Below, one piece after another: positions 9,219-18,213 of a stretch of DNA of 64,000 nucleotides. Numbering within the stretch: position 1 is the stretch's first letter; each line of letters opens with the position of its first letter. Under the pieces are notes generated by a model. The model was not told the DNA's origin, did no database searches, and saw only the letters and a program-made list of their open reading frames with translations. Origin of the DNA: CAZPHU01 sp964419255 (GTDB lineage Bacteria; Fibrobacterota; Chitinivibrionia; Chitinivibrionales; CAYFVL01); assembly GCA_964419255.1 (NCBI GenBank), contig CAYQOU010000005.1, positions 35,761-99,760 on the forward strand, written 5' to 3'. Both the position numbers and the translations under genes were made by a program.

Positions 9219-10490
9219 TCACTCATACCGCAGTGCATCGATCGGGTTCATGCGGGCGGCTTTTAACGCCGGGTAGAGACCAAACAGCACACCTACCGTA
9301 ACGATGATGCCAAAAACTAATACCATGTGCATGGGAAGAATGGTGGGGACTATTGCCCCATCTGTGGATTTCTGGATGGCATCCTTAAATAGCAGTGGCG
9401 CCATTCCCATCACCGCGCCCAGTGCTCCCCCACTCAGCGACAGTGTGACCGATTCACCGATAAACTGAATGAAAATCTGAAGCGTGTTTGCCCCTAACGC
9501 CTTGCGAATTCCGATCTCCTGAATACGTTCGGATATGCTCGACAGCATCACGTTCATGATACTCAACCCCCCCACCAGCAGAGATACCACCGACACGATT
9601 CCCATAAGCAGACTCATGTTATCCAGCATCTCGGTGATCTCATCCAGCCAGTCTGCCGTGCGGTACTCAAAATCTTGCACCCCCCGATGCAACGCCGTGA
9701 GTGTCACCGCAATCCTTTCCGCCTGCTTCTTTACTTTTTGCGCATCCCGCACCCTGATTTGTATCGATCGGGGGTCGGGATTAAACCCGGTGACATACTT
9801 TTTCATGGTGTTTATCGGTATAACCACTGCTCTGCGCAGATGCCAGGGCTCGAAATTTTCATCCTTCGGGTAAAAAATCCCTTTGATTGTGAAGCGGACA
9901 CCCTTGAACAGGCACTCTTTGCCGACAAGCGACTCATCGTCTTGGTGACGTCCGGCACGCATCTGACGCTGTATGTGCTGCTCCATGCGCCAGGAGATGA
10001 GGCATACTCTATTTCCGTTTGCATAATCTTTGTCACTCAGCGGTTCACCCTTTTGTACCACCACATGCTCCAGCTCATCCTTTACCACATCCCCACCAAT
10101 ACCTCGCAGATTAGCTCTGGTTTCGCGACCGGAGATTATTGCCCGTCCATACCGTTCGATTTTTCGATAGAACTGCTCGGCCTCCTCCACATTTTCCTCC
10201 AGGTACACGCCATCCTCAAAGCGCATGCCCGGCGAGCGACTCTTGAGTATCTCATCTTCTTCCGAAATATCATTACTGCTCCAAAACCAGACAGAGCCGG
10301 CCCATTTCCCCATCCGTTCATTCAGAAAGACATCTATACCACCGATCAGGGTAAGTATTGCCACCAGAGAGGCTACTCCCAGCATGACACCGAGAATCGA
10401 CAGCGCGGAGCGCAGCTTATGTGCACGCATCTCAACCGCTGCCATCACCGAGCCCACCAGAATCGAACGGAGTATCCTGAGTATAATCAT
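9219..10490 (-). CDS. MacB-type ABC transporter permease (second of two)
   Basis: 423 residues. One N-terminal membrane helix (about 25-50) is followed by a MacB-PCD periplasmic domain (about 55-275). Three C-terminal helices form the FtsX domain, with the conserved NVMLSSISERIQEIGIRKAL before helix 3. It starts 3 bases after the stop of the preceding permease, so translation is probably coupled. It is clearly paralogous to that permease: both have ALHRGV before the FtsX domain and EIGIRKALGA within it. This suggests a permease heterodimer served by the separate ATPase upstream. The exported substrate is not evident; the family handles macrolides, lipoproteins, siderophores and peptides. Confidence 0.9.
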   Translation of the reverse strand: MIILRILRSILVGSVMAAVEMRAHKLRSALSILGVMLGVASLVAILTLIGGIDVFLNERMGKWAGSVWFWSSNDISEEDEILKSRSPGMRFEDGVYLEENVEEAEQFYRKIERYGRAIISGRETRANLRGIGGDVVKDELEHVVVQKGEPLSDKDYANGNRVCLISWRMEQHIQRQMRAGRHQDDESLVGKECLFKGVRFTIKGIFYPKDENFEPWHLRRAVVIPINTMKKYVTGFNPDPRSIQIRVRDAQKVKKQAERIAVTLTALHRGVQDFEYRTADWLDEITEMLDNMSLLMGIVSVVSLLVGGLSIMNVMLSSISERIQEIGIRKALGANTLQIFIQFIGESVTLSLSGGALGAVMGMAPLLFKDAIQKSTDGAIVPTILPMHMVLVFGIIVTVGVLFGLYPALKAARMNPIDALRYE

Positions 10491-10493
10491 ACG

Positions 10494-11720
10494 CTAGTAC
10501 CGCAGCGCCTCAACCGGCTGCATTTCGGCAGCCTTTAAGGCGGGAAATAATCCACTGAGAAATCCTGACATAACGGTAAAGCCGAACGCCAGGGAATAAT
10601 CGGCGACGGTCAGCTGCGGTACAAACGGAAAGGTTCCCTGAGGAGCGAGAGTAATAAGCGCCCCCAGAAGCATCCCCGGGATACCCCCCACCGCGCATAC
10701 CAGAATCGCCTCGATGATAAACTGCATGAATATATCCAGTTTCTGTGCTCCCAAAGCTTTACGGATGCCGATCTCGCGTATCCGGTCACCGATTGTCGCA
10801 AACATGATATTCATGATACTGATTCCCCCAACCAGAAGCGAAATCAGTGCAATACTCCAGAGAAGAATCTGTATGCCGGCCTGGGCACTTTTCATCTCCT
10901 GGATCTTATCCGCGTTTGTCTCTATCTCGGTGTCCCGTACCCCGCGATGCAACGCAACCAGACGATTGGCTACTCTTGTGCGCACCTGATCGATATCACC
11001 GCTTCCATCGACGAGTAACGCCAGCTCCTCAACCGCTCTGCCTATTCCACCGATTTTCTCCTGATAAACCGAATACGGAAAAAGACATTCCATATCCCGC
11101 CGGCTGCGCATCCCCTCGGAGCTTAAAACCCCGACGATAGTCAGAGTAAGCGAGTTTACCGTCAGTTTTTTCCCCAGAGGATCGCCTCCGTTTTCATACA
11201 ACCTTTCTACCAGGCGGGGTCCCACGACACACACTTGTGCCTTTTGCTGAAGATCCATCGGAGTTAGAGTACGCCCCGATCCGACCGAATAATTGTAAAC
11301 CGAAAAGAAGTTTTCATCGACCGCTTTGAGTATTCCCCCTGTCTGTTTGCCCTCCGAACTGAAACGCTCCCAGTGGAAATCATGCTGTTTTACCACACCC
11401 ACGATCTCAGGGATTTCCCGCTCCAGTATCTGCCCATCGCCTACCGTCAACCCTGGTGATCGCTGGAACATAACCTTTTCCTCCCGGGTGATCGGCTCGA
11501 TCATTTTGGCGGTGATGATATTCAATCCACCGATTCGCTCCATGTTCTCCAGCAGATTTTCTTCCATGGCCCGAACAAAGGCGAGGTTTACCAGAAGGGA
11601 TGCCACCCCCAGGAATATGCCCAGAGATGTAATGAATGCACGCGCCTTGTTGGAGACTATCTCCAGAATACAAAGCCGCACATTGGTGCTAAGCATCGTA
11701 ATTGTACGATCCATGCTCAT
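10494..11720 (-). CDS. MacB-type ABC transporter permease (first of two)
   Basis: 408 residues. It shows the same plan as its neighbour: an N-terminal helix (about 28-50), a periplasmic MacB-PCD domain, and a three-helix FtsX domain containing MNIMFATIGDRIREIGIRKA. The start overlaps the stop of the ATPase gene in an ATGA-type junction (11717-11720), and its own stop lies 3 bases before the second permease. It therefore belongs to a five-gene coupled operon. Unlike E. coli MacB, the ATPase is a separate polypeptide. The protein should sit in the inner membrane as half of a heterodimeric mechanotransmission permease. Confidence 0.9.
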   Translation of the reverse strand: MSMDRTITMLSTNVRLCILEIVSNKARAFITSLGIFLGVASLLVNLAFVRAMEENLLENMERIGGLNIITAKMIEPITREEKVMFQRSPGLTVGDGQILEREIPEIVGVVKQHDFHWERFSSEGKQTGGILKAVDENFFSVYNYSVGSGRTLTPMDLQQKAQVCVVGPRLVERLYENGGDPLGKKLTVNSLTLTIVGVLSSEGMRSRRDMECLFPYSVYQEKIGGIGRAVEELALLVDGSGDIDQVRTRVANRLVALHRGVRDTEIETNADKIQEMKSAQAGIQILLWSIALISLLVGGISIMNIMFATIGDRIREIGIRKALGAQKLDIFMQFIIEAILVCAVGGIPGMLLGALITLAPQGTFPFVPQLTVADYSLAFGFTVMSGFLSGLFPALKAAEMQPVEALRY

Positions 11721-12418
11721 ACCGCTATTTGACCATCCACCAGTCGCACAAGCCGCTGCGCGCGCTCACCGACCTCCCGTTCGTGAGTTATCACAAGAAT
11801 CGTGTTGCCGTCCCGGTGAAGTTCATCAAAGACCCGAAGAATCTCCTCCGTTGTGTGACTGTCGAGATTTCCGGTCGGCTCATCCGCCAGAATAACCGAT
11901 GGATTCTTCACCAGCGCGCGCGCGATCGCCACTCTCTGTTTTTGACCACCGGATATTTCGTTTGGTTTATGCGCCCGCCGCTCCCAGAGACCAAAGCGTC
12001 TGAGAGCATTTTCCACCTTTTGCTTACGCTCCTTTGCACCGATATTTCCATAAATCAGAGGAAGCTCCACGTTTGCAAAGATCGTAAGCTTGGGAAGGAG
12101 ATTGAAATTCTGGAACACAAACCCGATCTCCCGGTTACGTATGTCAGCCAGTTGCGTAGGAGTATAGGTTGCGATGGACCTGCCCTTGAACAAAAAATCT
12201 CCCTCGCTGGGAACATCCAGACAACCCAAAATATTAAGCAGCGTCGATTTGCCCGAGCCGCTTTGACCCATAATCGCACAATACTCTCCCCCGGCTACCG
12301 TGATGTTTACGTCGCGCAACACCGGAACCGGCTCATTACCCAACCGGTAGCTCTTGCGTAAATCTTTTGTTTCGATAACCGGTGTGTTGCCGTCAGCCAC
12401 GTCTGCCACCCCGCGCAT
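11717..12418 (-). CDS. ABC transporter ATPase, MacB/LolD family
   Basis: 233 residues from the ATG at 12418, chosen because GGGAGAG lies about 9 bases upstream. A longer frame to 12496 lies inside the adaptor gene. Walker A is GQSGSGKSTLLNILGCLD, the signature is SGGQKQRVAIARALVKNP, and Walker B is VILADEPTGNLDS followed by the switch His in ITHERE. LNILGCLD and the GNLDS segment are typical of the MacB/LolD/FtsE group. The start overlaps the end of the adaptor gene by 26 bases and the end overlaps the first permease. It powers the two adjacent permeases in the cytoplasm. Confidence 0.93.
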   Translation of the reverse strand: MRGVADVADGNTPVIETKDLRKSYRLGNEPVPVLRDVNITVAGGEYCAIMGQSGSGKSTLLNILGCLDVPSEGDFLFKGRSIATYTPTQLADIRNREIGFVFQNFNLLPKLTIFANVELPLIYGNIGAKERKQKVENALRRFGLWERRAHKPNEISGGQKQRVAIARALVKNPSVILADEPTGNLDSHTTEEILRVFDELHRDGNTILVITHEREVGERAQRLVRLVDGQIAV

Positions 12419-13484
12419 TGCGTCCAATCTCTCCCCTTTCGTGCATAGCTTTGTTGACAACCGTATCCCCGGGAGCAAGCCCCTCGAGAATTTCATAGTG
12501 ACGGTAATCGGTGTGCCCGACCGTTACTTTCTGAGGTACTGTACCCTCCGGCGTCAACTTCTGCACCATGTGCCCCCGGGGAGATTTTCTGACAAATCGA
12601 TTGGGTACGCCGACGACTCCCTTCTTCTCCAGTATCACAAAATCTACCTTAACATTGATTCCGGGGGCAATTCCGGGAATAATCGAATCAACCGACATTC
12701 TCACCTCAAAGGTTCCCAGCTCACCGGTTTCGTCTTTTTTTGCGCTCAGAGCGATAAAATCGATGGTACCCGTCGTACTGGTTCCCTCTCGTGCTTCGGG
12801 GCGGACTACCACACTTTGCCCCTTTTTCAGATGTATATAATCGACCTCCCCGATTTGTGAAACAACCTCCAGACGCTTGATATCGGCGATGGTGGCGATA
12901 GAGGTGCCACTTTGCATACCGGAGGTTGCGGACACCGCAATTTCCCCCTGTTCAACCGTAAGGGCCGTGATTACTCCGTCCATCGGCGAGATCACCACAG
13001 TATTGCCTAGTTGATCGATGATATCTTTTCTCTCCAGAATCTCCTGGCGGTAGGACACATCGACCAGCTCATACTCGTTTTCCAGATCGATTATCTGCCG
13101 CTCCGATATGGTACCGGTCTCGCGCAAGGCCTTTGCCTCACTGAGATTGCGCTCAGCAATTTTTCGCTGAATAAATGATCTTTCCACGGCCAGATCCATG
13201 TTCTCTTTACGATAGAGTAGGCGTGAGGGATCTATACGGAGAAGGGTATCACCCTTACTTACCGCCTGACCTTCCTTTACATACACCGAATCGATCCGGC
13301 CGCTTGCTTCCGATTTCAGTTCAATTTTTACCAGCGGTTGTACTTCACCGGTCTGTGAGATGACGTCACGCAGGTCGACTTTCCTGATCCCGAATTTTTC
13401 GAAGTGCTGCTGCGTTTCCTGTTTCCCGCCGCATGACACCAGAAACAGTGCAACCGCGGTTGATAATAAGCAATGTTTTTTCAT
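12393..13484 (-). CDS. Periplasmic adaptor lipoprotein, MacA/HlyD family
   Basis: 363 residues. The N-terminus (MKKHCLLSTAVALFLVSCGG) is a lipoprotein signal with Cys near residue 18. A first biotinyl-lipoyl half (KSEASGRIDSVYVKEGQAV) is followed by a helical hairpin (about 95-160). The second lipoyl half follows (SPMDGVITALTVEQGEIAV), then a beta-barrel domain. This is the adaptor that links an inner-membrane MacB-type pump to TolC. Its start overlaps the stop of the TolC-like gene by four bases (13481-13484) and its end overlaps the ATPase gene. The helical hairpin appears short, as in MacA-like proteins rather than long HlyD adaptors. Confidence 0.9.
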   Translation of the reverse strand: MKKHCLLSTAVALFLVSCGGKQETQQHFEKFGIRKVDLRDVISQTGEVQPLVKIELKSEASGRIDSVYVKEGQAVSKGDTLLRIDPSRLLYRKENMDLAVERSFIQRKIAERNLSEAKALRETGTISERQIIDLENEYELVDVSYRQEILERKDIIDQLGNTVVISPMDGVITALTVEQGEIAVSATSGMQSGTSIATIADIKRLEVVSQIGEVDYIHLKKGQSVVVRPEAREGTSTTGTIDFIALSAKKDETGELGTFEVRMSVDSIIPGIAPGINVKVDFVILEKKGVVGVPNRFVRKSPRGHMVQKLTPEGTVPQKVTVGHTDYRHYEILEGLAPGDTVVNKAMHERGEIGRNARGGRRG

Positions 13485-14998
13485 TGTAAAACTACTCCAA
13501 AGGTTGGCAAAACTGTTCCGGTGACTTCATCCAGGACAATCTGCGTTCTTTTCATAGTAAGCTGACTGCGAAGCAGGTCGACAGAAGCGGAAAGATAGGC
13601 ATTTTCCGCATCCACAAGCGATAACCTGTCGACAGTACCCAGTCGATAGCCGGTCTGTGATGCTTGCAGCTGCCTTCGTGCGATTTCTTTTGTTTTCTTC
13701 AAGACATCGATTGTACTCAGCTCCTTTTCCCATGCGATACAAAGTTGATCTATCTGAAGCTGTATCTGATCGCGCCGCTGCTTTTCCTGAAGCTTATTCT
13801 CCTGAAGCTGAATTTCACTGATTCGTAAATCGTTTTTCCTGCCACGAGTTGGAATCGAATACTCGGCAATAAGCGCAAGTACCAGATTCTGTTCAAATAA
13901 ACGATCGTTTCCCAGGAAATCGGAATCGCGACCACCTCGCCGATAGGTTGCCGAAAGATCAACCTGCGGCAGAAGTTCATTACGGGCCCTGCTTTTCTGA
14001 TGGGATAACTTCTCATGCATAACGGAAAAAATTTTAAGCTGCGGATCATATTCCATAGCCTGTCTTAAAAGCTCATCCGATGCTGGAAGGGAAGAAAGCG
14101 AAATACTGTCTGTTATGGCAATTGGCGCATCGAGTGTGTCCCGATTGAGTATATTGGCCAGTCGGTGTCGGGCAAGAGAGATATCTCCCTCCAGTCGCAT
14201 GATCTGAGTCTGAGTCTTCATGAACTCCAGGGCTGCATTTAATGTATCCAGCGGAGTAGCCCGTCCAACCGCCAGCTTTGCACGGTCAGCGGTCAGGCGC
14301 TGTTGGGCGGAAGCTTTCTGCGTTTCGTAAAGCCGAATGAGTGATCTGAGTTCAAACAACTCCCAGTACTGTCCGCGAGCCTCGGATATCAGACTGATAA
14401 TCTGCTGCTTCTGATCGAGTGTAAGGCGTTGATGATCGAGTCGCTGTATGTATATCGAGCTTCGTACGGGATCATTTCCCCAGGCGTTTCGCAGAAGTGG
14501 TTGCTGGTATTCAACCGACCAGCCGTTGGAGTGATCGGGAAGATCCGGGTCAGCGCTCAGCGCGCTGGCGGGATCTCCGTCTATAAGTGGCCGCTCTTCA
14601 CCAAACGATTCCAATCTGTTCAGATCCACTCCTGCCGAAAGTCTCCCGCCTCCGGGAAGAGCCTGCGTGGCCCCCAGGGCAACTCCAGCCCGCGTGGATG
14701 TCTTTTTGTCGCCCTCTCGCAGTGAATCACCAATCGAGGCCGAGGTAGAATCGAGCGGTGTATAATCCTGTTCTATACTCACTGATAACCGAGGAAGCCA
14801 CTGCCCTCGTGCGGTATGTGAACTCAAAACACTACTCTGCTTTCGCAGTTTTAGAGCTTCCACAGAAAGATTCTTCTCAATCGTTTCTTTTACGACATCC
14901 GCCTCGGTCAAAACCGGTTGAGCTGGTACAGAGATTGCTGATCCCAAAAGAAACAGGACGGTTGCGATCACGTGACATGTGGTCAGGTTTATAATCAT
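13481..14998 (-). CDS. TolC family outer-membrane efflux protein
   Basis: 505 residues. A signal peptide ends near VPAQP (about residue 28). Two TolC repeats follow, rich in long amphipathic helices (for example QQIISLISEARGQYWELFEL and the second-half helix around 400-470). The paired beta-strand motifs include GGRLSAGVDLNRLE. It forms the outer-membrane channel of the tripartite exporter encoded by the four genes downstream on the same strand and is first in the operon. The divergent spacer to the CoA-binding protein gene (14999-15157) should contain its promoter. The AT-rich segment at 15030-15060 fits, but no clean -35/-10 pair could be assigned. Confidence 0.9.
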   Translation of the reverse strand: MIINLTTCHVIATVLFLLGSAISVPAQPVLTEADVVKETIEKNLSVEALKLRKQSSVLSSHTARGQWLPRLSVSIEQDYTPLDSTSASIGDSLREGDKKTSTRAGVALGATQALPGGGRLSAGVDLNRLESFGEERPLIDGDPASALSADPDLPDHSNGWSVEYQQPLLRNAWGNDPVRSSIYIQRLDHQRLTLDQKQQIISLISEARGQYWELFELRSLIRLYETQKASAQQRLTADRAKLAVGRATPLDTLNAALEFMKTQTQIMRLEGDISLARHRLANILNRDTLDAPIAITDSISLSSLPASDELLRQAMEYDPQLKIFSVMHEKLSHQKSRARNELLPQVDLSATYRRGGRDSDFLGNDRLFEQNLVLALIAEYSIPTRGRKNDLRISEIQLQENKLQEKQRRDQIQLQIDQLCIAWEKELSTIDVLKKTKEIARRQLQASQTGYRLGTVDRLSLVDAENAYLSASVDLLRSQLTMKRTQIVLDEVTGTVLPTFGVVLQ

Positions 14999-15157
14999 AT
15001 ATATTATCCGTACCGGAAGAATTGCGTAATACTGCTTTGATAAATAGTGTTGATAGATATATTAGAAAGAACAATCGTCAAATTTGTTACAGATAAAACT
15101 GATTTCGTAACGGTATTATCAATATTTTCAATCATATATGCGCTTCGGGGAGACTCG

Positions 15158-15529
15158 ATGAAAGACAAACAGACGGTGGTTGTTGTAGGAGCAACAAATA
15201 AGCCGGACAGATATTCTCACAAGGTGGTGGCGGCACTGAAAAAGCACGGCCACAGAGTCATACCGATTAATCCGGCACTGGACAGTATAGAAGATACTAA
15301 AGTGGTTCATTCCCTGTCCGAAATCGACACGGCTGTTGACACGATCACCATGTATGTTGGTCCTCGGCGCGGGGAGACACTGGTAGATGAGATTCTTCGG
15401 GTACATCCAAAAAGAGTCATTCTGAATCCGGGTACCGAATCGGATAAAATTACGCAGAGATTATCCGAAGAAAACATAGAGGTGGTGCAGGGATGCACTC
15501 TTGTGATGCTTGCCACCAACCAATTCTAA
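15158..15529 (+). CDS. CoA-binding domain protein, YccU-like
   Basis: 123 residues from the ATG at 15158, which has GGGGAG about 7 bases upstream. The open frame continues back to 15047, but that extension lacks a ribosome binding site and is not part of the domain. The protein is a single Rossmann-type CoA-binding domain: VVVVGATNKPDRYSHKVV at the N-terminus, VIPINPAL, and LNPGTESDKI. The family is stand-alone and small; binding of CoA or acyl-CoA is known for members, but the physiological role is not settled. It lies alone between divergent and convergent neighbours. Confidence 0.85.
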   Translation: MKDKQTVVVVGATNKPDRYSHKVVAALKKHGHRVIPINPALDSIEDTKVVHSLSEIDTAVDTITMYVGPRRGETLVDEILRVHPKRVILNPGTESDKITQRLSEENIEVVQGCTLVMLATNQF

Positions 15530-15860
15530 TCGGAGGTAACTAAGAGGGTTTTGCCGGTTGGTTGAGCCTTAATCCCCCGGTTTTGTATCCAAATCGCCAT
15601 CGAAATCGGCATCGGTTTTTTTGTTGTTCCAAATCCAGAGGTTCGGGCAAAAAGTCTCACATAGCCCTGGCAGATTATCGAATCCATATGATTTAACGGA
15701 GTTCTGCGTTTCCCAATAAATCGATTTCGATAGCGATCCCGATCTGGATTTAGATGAACTAACACCGAAAAAAAAATCTTGCCCGAAAGCCACAGTGTGG
15801 TGCTACTGTTTTTGGAAGATCCAATTGGGTGCGGCATTCCATTTAATATCTTTGCCGATA
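15530..15860. other. Convergent intergenic region, 331 bases
   Basis: No intact gene was seen. Two stretches of alternating GAT codons occur. On the minus strand 15572-15620 encodes DADFDGDLDTKPGD followed by a stop. On the plus strand about 15721-15755 encodes DFDSDPDLDLDE. Both resemble thrombospondin type 3 or EF-hand-like calcium-binding repeats, but neither has a start or a full domain. They may be relics of a secreted protein gene. Confidence 0.35.
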
Positions 15861-16682
15861 TCAGTCGAATTTTTTCTTCATTCTTTCCCATTCCCTGGCT
15901 ACAGCGTCCTCGTCGTTTGTCCACGGCGAGACGTAATGGGCCGATTTTTTGACGATGTCGGATGCGTTATGCACTGCGATTCCCAGACCGACCTCACGAA
16001 GCATGGGGATGTCGTTTTCCGCATCCCCGAATGCCACGACATCTTTCAAATCGATGTGTAGCGACCGGGCTAGCGCATGCAGCCCCCTGGCTTTGTTGGC
16101 ATCGCGACAGAGAAATTCAAGGTAGTATTCCCAGGTACGCACGATATAGATATCGTTTTTCCACCTTCGCCGAAATTGATCCTCGATACTATCCAGGCGG
16201 CGAGGCTCGCCCACGAATATCACCTTGGACGGCGAGCGCCCCGCAAGCACCGACATATCCTCCAAAAAGTGATATTTCGTCCCGGTCTGCTGATGATAGA
16301 GATCGATCCACCGGGCGTTCACCTCCGAGCGTGAGGAGTGAAGCTCATTGTCGATATAGTAGTTAATGGCGAAGTCTTTTCCGGCAGCATAGGCGATTAG
16401 TGAATCAGCATACGTGGAGGCAAGAGGTGCATGATAGATGATCTTTGAGTTCTCGGTATGATCGGAGAACACCGCCGCCCCGTTTAGCGTCAGCATGGCG
16501 GGATTTATGCCCAGAGAGTGTGCATACTGCACCATCGAGCTTCTCAGACGCCCTGATGCAAGTGCTATCACCGCACCCCTTCGGCTCATATCGATAAGTG
16601 CATCCCTGTTTCTTTCGCTTAGACGCTTACCAGTAGTCAAAAGCGTACCATCAAGATCGAAGGCGAATAATTTTGGTCGCAT
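15861..16682 (-). CDS. HAD superfamily phosphatase, Cof type
   Basis: 273 residues. Motif I is FAFDLDGTLLT with the nucleophile Asp at about residue 9 and the acid Asp two residues later. Motif II is in ALASGRL, the Lys motif III is in SPSKVIFVGE, and motif IV is VVAFGDAENDIPML. The C2 cap between motifs II and III (about 80-190) places it in the Cof/YidA group of cytoplasmic sugar-phosphate or nucleotide phosphatases. The substrate cannot be told from sequence. It stands alone, converging with the CoA-binding gene. Confidence 0.9.
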   Translation of the reverse strand: MRPKLFAFDLDGTLLTTGKRLSERNRDALIDMSRRGAVIALASGRLRSSMVQYAHSLGINPAMLTLNGAAVFSDHTENSKIIYHAPLASTYADSLIAYAAGKDFAINYYIDNELHSSRSEVNARWIDLYHQQTGTKYHFLEDMSVLAGRSPSKVIFVGEPRRLDSIEDQFRRRWKNDIYIVRTWEYYLEFLCRDANKARGLHALARSLHIDLKDVVAFGDAENDIPMLREVGLGIAVHNASDIVKKSAHYVSPWTNDEDAVAREWERMKKKFD

Positions 16683-17389
16683 GTTGCTCCTAGGTATATT
16701 TCTGCAACCTCAATTTAGCGATTTTGAGTGGAGGATTCGCGGAATACCTTGAAAGCAGATTGCTTCAACCCTTCTGCTCCTGGGGATGGTGCGAATCATC
16801 GCGAGAGAATCGCTCAATCAGGGTGTATCGTTTTTTTTTAAGATTGAGAGACAACCTGATTGCTACCTGATATCCGGCAGAGCCGGAGAATCAAGGAATC
16901 AGGAAACAATATCAAATAGTACGACAAAAAACATGCTTTTCCTCCCCGCCCTCCCGCTTCGGAGGGAGGATGGGTTCGTACACAAATCTAATGCGGGTCG
17001 CAATCTTCTCTGCTCATGGAAAAGCTCGAGTGAGCGACCGAAAAACCTGCCGGTAACGCTTTCGGGAAGCACGGGTGACTTTGTGCGTATCCCGCCAGTA
17101 CTGTCGACTACGATACAGATCAGGCATGGAATATGCTTTAGTTTCCGGATGCATCTTTATTAAAGTATCTGATACGAAAGGATAAAATCAATACCAACGT
17201 AAATAATACCTGAAATGTAGCATCTGTATTACAAAAACCGATGCGCAAAAGGATTTTTTTGTCCGTTTTGGTAGACTAACCGCTTGTGCACCTCAGCGCG
17301 GGAGCATCGAAGTAATCGCATGCACAAGTTATATTTTAGAGAGAAAGATCTGTGCAACGGCTTCGATCATATGCAATCTGGAGGTAATT
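16683..17389. other. Intergenic region, 707 bases, with repeats
   Basis: The spacer is divergent between the HAD gene and the DUF2007-like gene. It contains a palindromic block (16855-16903), a GC-rich hairpin CCCTCC-CGCTTC-GGAGGG (16949-16966), and two motifs (16758-16777 and 16801-16819) that recur near 58 kb. An open frame at 16786-17163 has no domain or ribosome binding site and was rejected. An unannotated RNA is possible, but none of the common ones (SRP, 6S, tmRNA, RNase P) was recognised. Confidence 0.45.
16855..16903. repeat. Nested palindrome with TCCGGC-AGA-GCCGGA core
   Basis: An inner perfect 6-bp stem, TCCGGC (16873-16878) with GCCGGA (16882-16887), lies inside an outer CCTGATT (16855-16861) and AATCAGG (16897-16903). 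The same core hairpin occurs just after the stop codons at 57925 and, in part, at 53670, so it looks like a REP-like dispersed element. Confidence 0.45.
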
Positions 17390-18199
17390 ATGTCTGAAGA
17401 ACTGCGGAATCACATAAAGGATTTTTCCGATCAGCAGCTGCTTGAACAATACACACAAAAGCAGAAAGAGTATACCGACGAGGCGATCGCTATAATGAAG
17501 GAAGAGTTGTCGCTTCGAAACATCAGCGATGAGCAAATTATGCAGGCGAAGGCAACCTCCGAGAAGACTGCCCATATACACGACGTTCAGGATTTTGTCG
17601 CCTTCGAGCACTATTTCGACCGAACCGATCTTCTGCTGGCACAGGCGATTCTGCGCGAGCGGGAAATACCTTTTATAATCGAAAGTGCGAGTTCTTCCGA
17701 TACATTTCCGCTGGAGAGTGAATCAAATCGGCTGTTTATTCTGTATGTCCATAAGGATCACCTGGCGAAGGCCCACGAGGGAATAGAACACCATTTTGAG
17801 AAAGATGAAGGAGTGTATAAAATCAAATATGCATCCATCAAAGATCGGCTGAAGGCTTTTCAATTTCACGAGGTACGGTTTTCTGAGTCAGAAATGGAAG
17901 AAGAGGTAGATGTTTCGTTTACGCCCACAGAGGAAGGGCCTATCCTCGGGTACTGTAAACGATTGGAAGATGAGGCCGATCGGCTTGAGCAGGAGCAGGA
18001 CAGAGTAGTGTTCAATTATGATAACCTGGACACTGTGTGCAATAAGCTAGGAAAGAAAAATACAAATTCGCTCACGCTCATGGATCTTTTGACCATAGTT
18101 GAGGTGCTTCAAATCTACTGCGATGAACCTAATTTTCCTCCACAGCTGGAGAAAGTGGCAGAAAATCTGCTTGATTTTCTGCAGACTCGCGCCGCATGA
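17390..18199 (+). CDS. DUF2007-like domain protein of unknown function
   Basis: 269 residues with a good GGAGG ribosome binding site 5 bases before the ATG. Residues 1-60 are helical and charged (DQQLLEQYTQKQKEYTDEAI). Residues 70-150 resemble DUF2007 (putative signal-transducing domain): FDRTDLLLAQAILREREIPF, then a strand ending LFILYVHKDHLAKA. The C-terminal third is acidic and helical (EDEADRLEQEQDRVVFNYDN). It is predicted soluble and cytoplasmic. The domain match is by pattern only. The neighbour at 18214 converges 14 bases away, so the gene appears to be a single transcription unit. Confidence 0.7.
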   Translation: MSEELRNHIKDFSDQQLLEQYTQKQKEYTDEAIAIMKEELSLRNISDEQIMQAKATSEKTAHIHDVQDFVAFEHYFDRTDLLLAQAILREREIPFIIESASSSDTFPLESESNRLFILYVHKDHLAKAHEGIEHHFEKDEGVYKIKYASIKDRLKAFQFHEVRFSESEMEEEVDVSFTPTEEGPILGYCKRLEDEADRLEQEQDRVVFNYDNLDTVCNKLGKKNTNSLTLMDLLTIVEVLQIYCDEPNFPPQLEKVAENLLDFLQTRAA

Positions 18200-18213
18200 G
18201 TCACTGGCGCAGC

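Noticed and set aside
15526..15924. A 132-residue minus-strand open frame
   Set aside because: It overlaps the conserved end of the HAD gene in another frame and has no domain.
16786..17163. A 125-residue plus-strand open frame
   Set aside because: It reads through the palindromic repeat block, with no ribosome binding site or domain.
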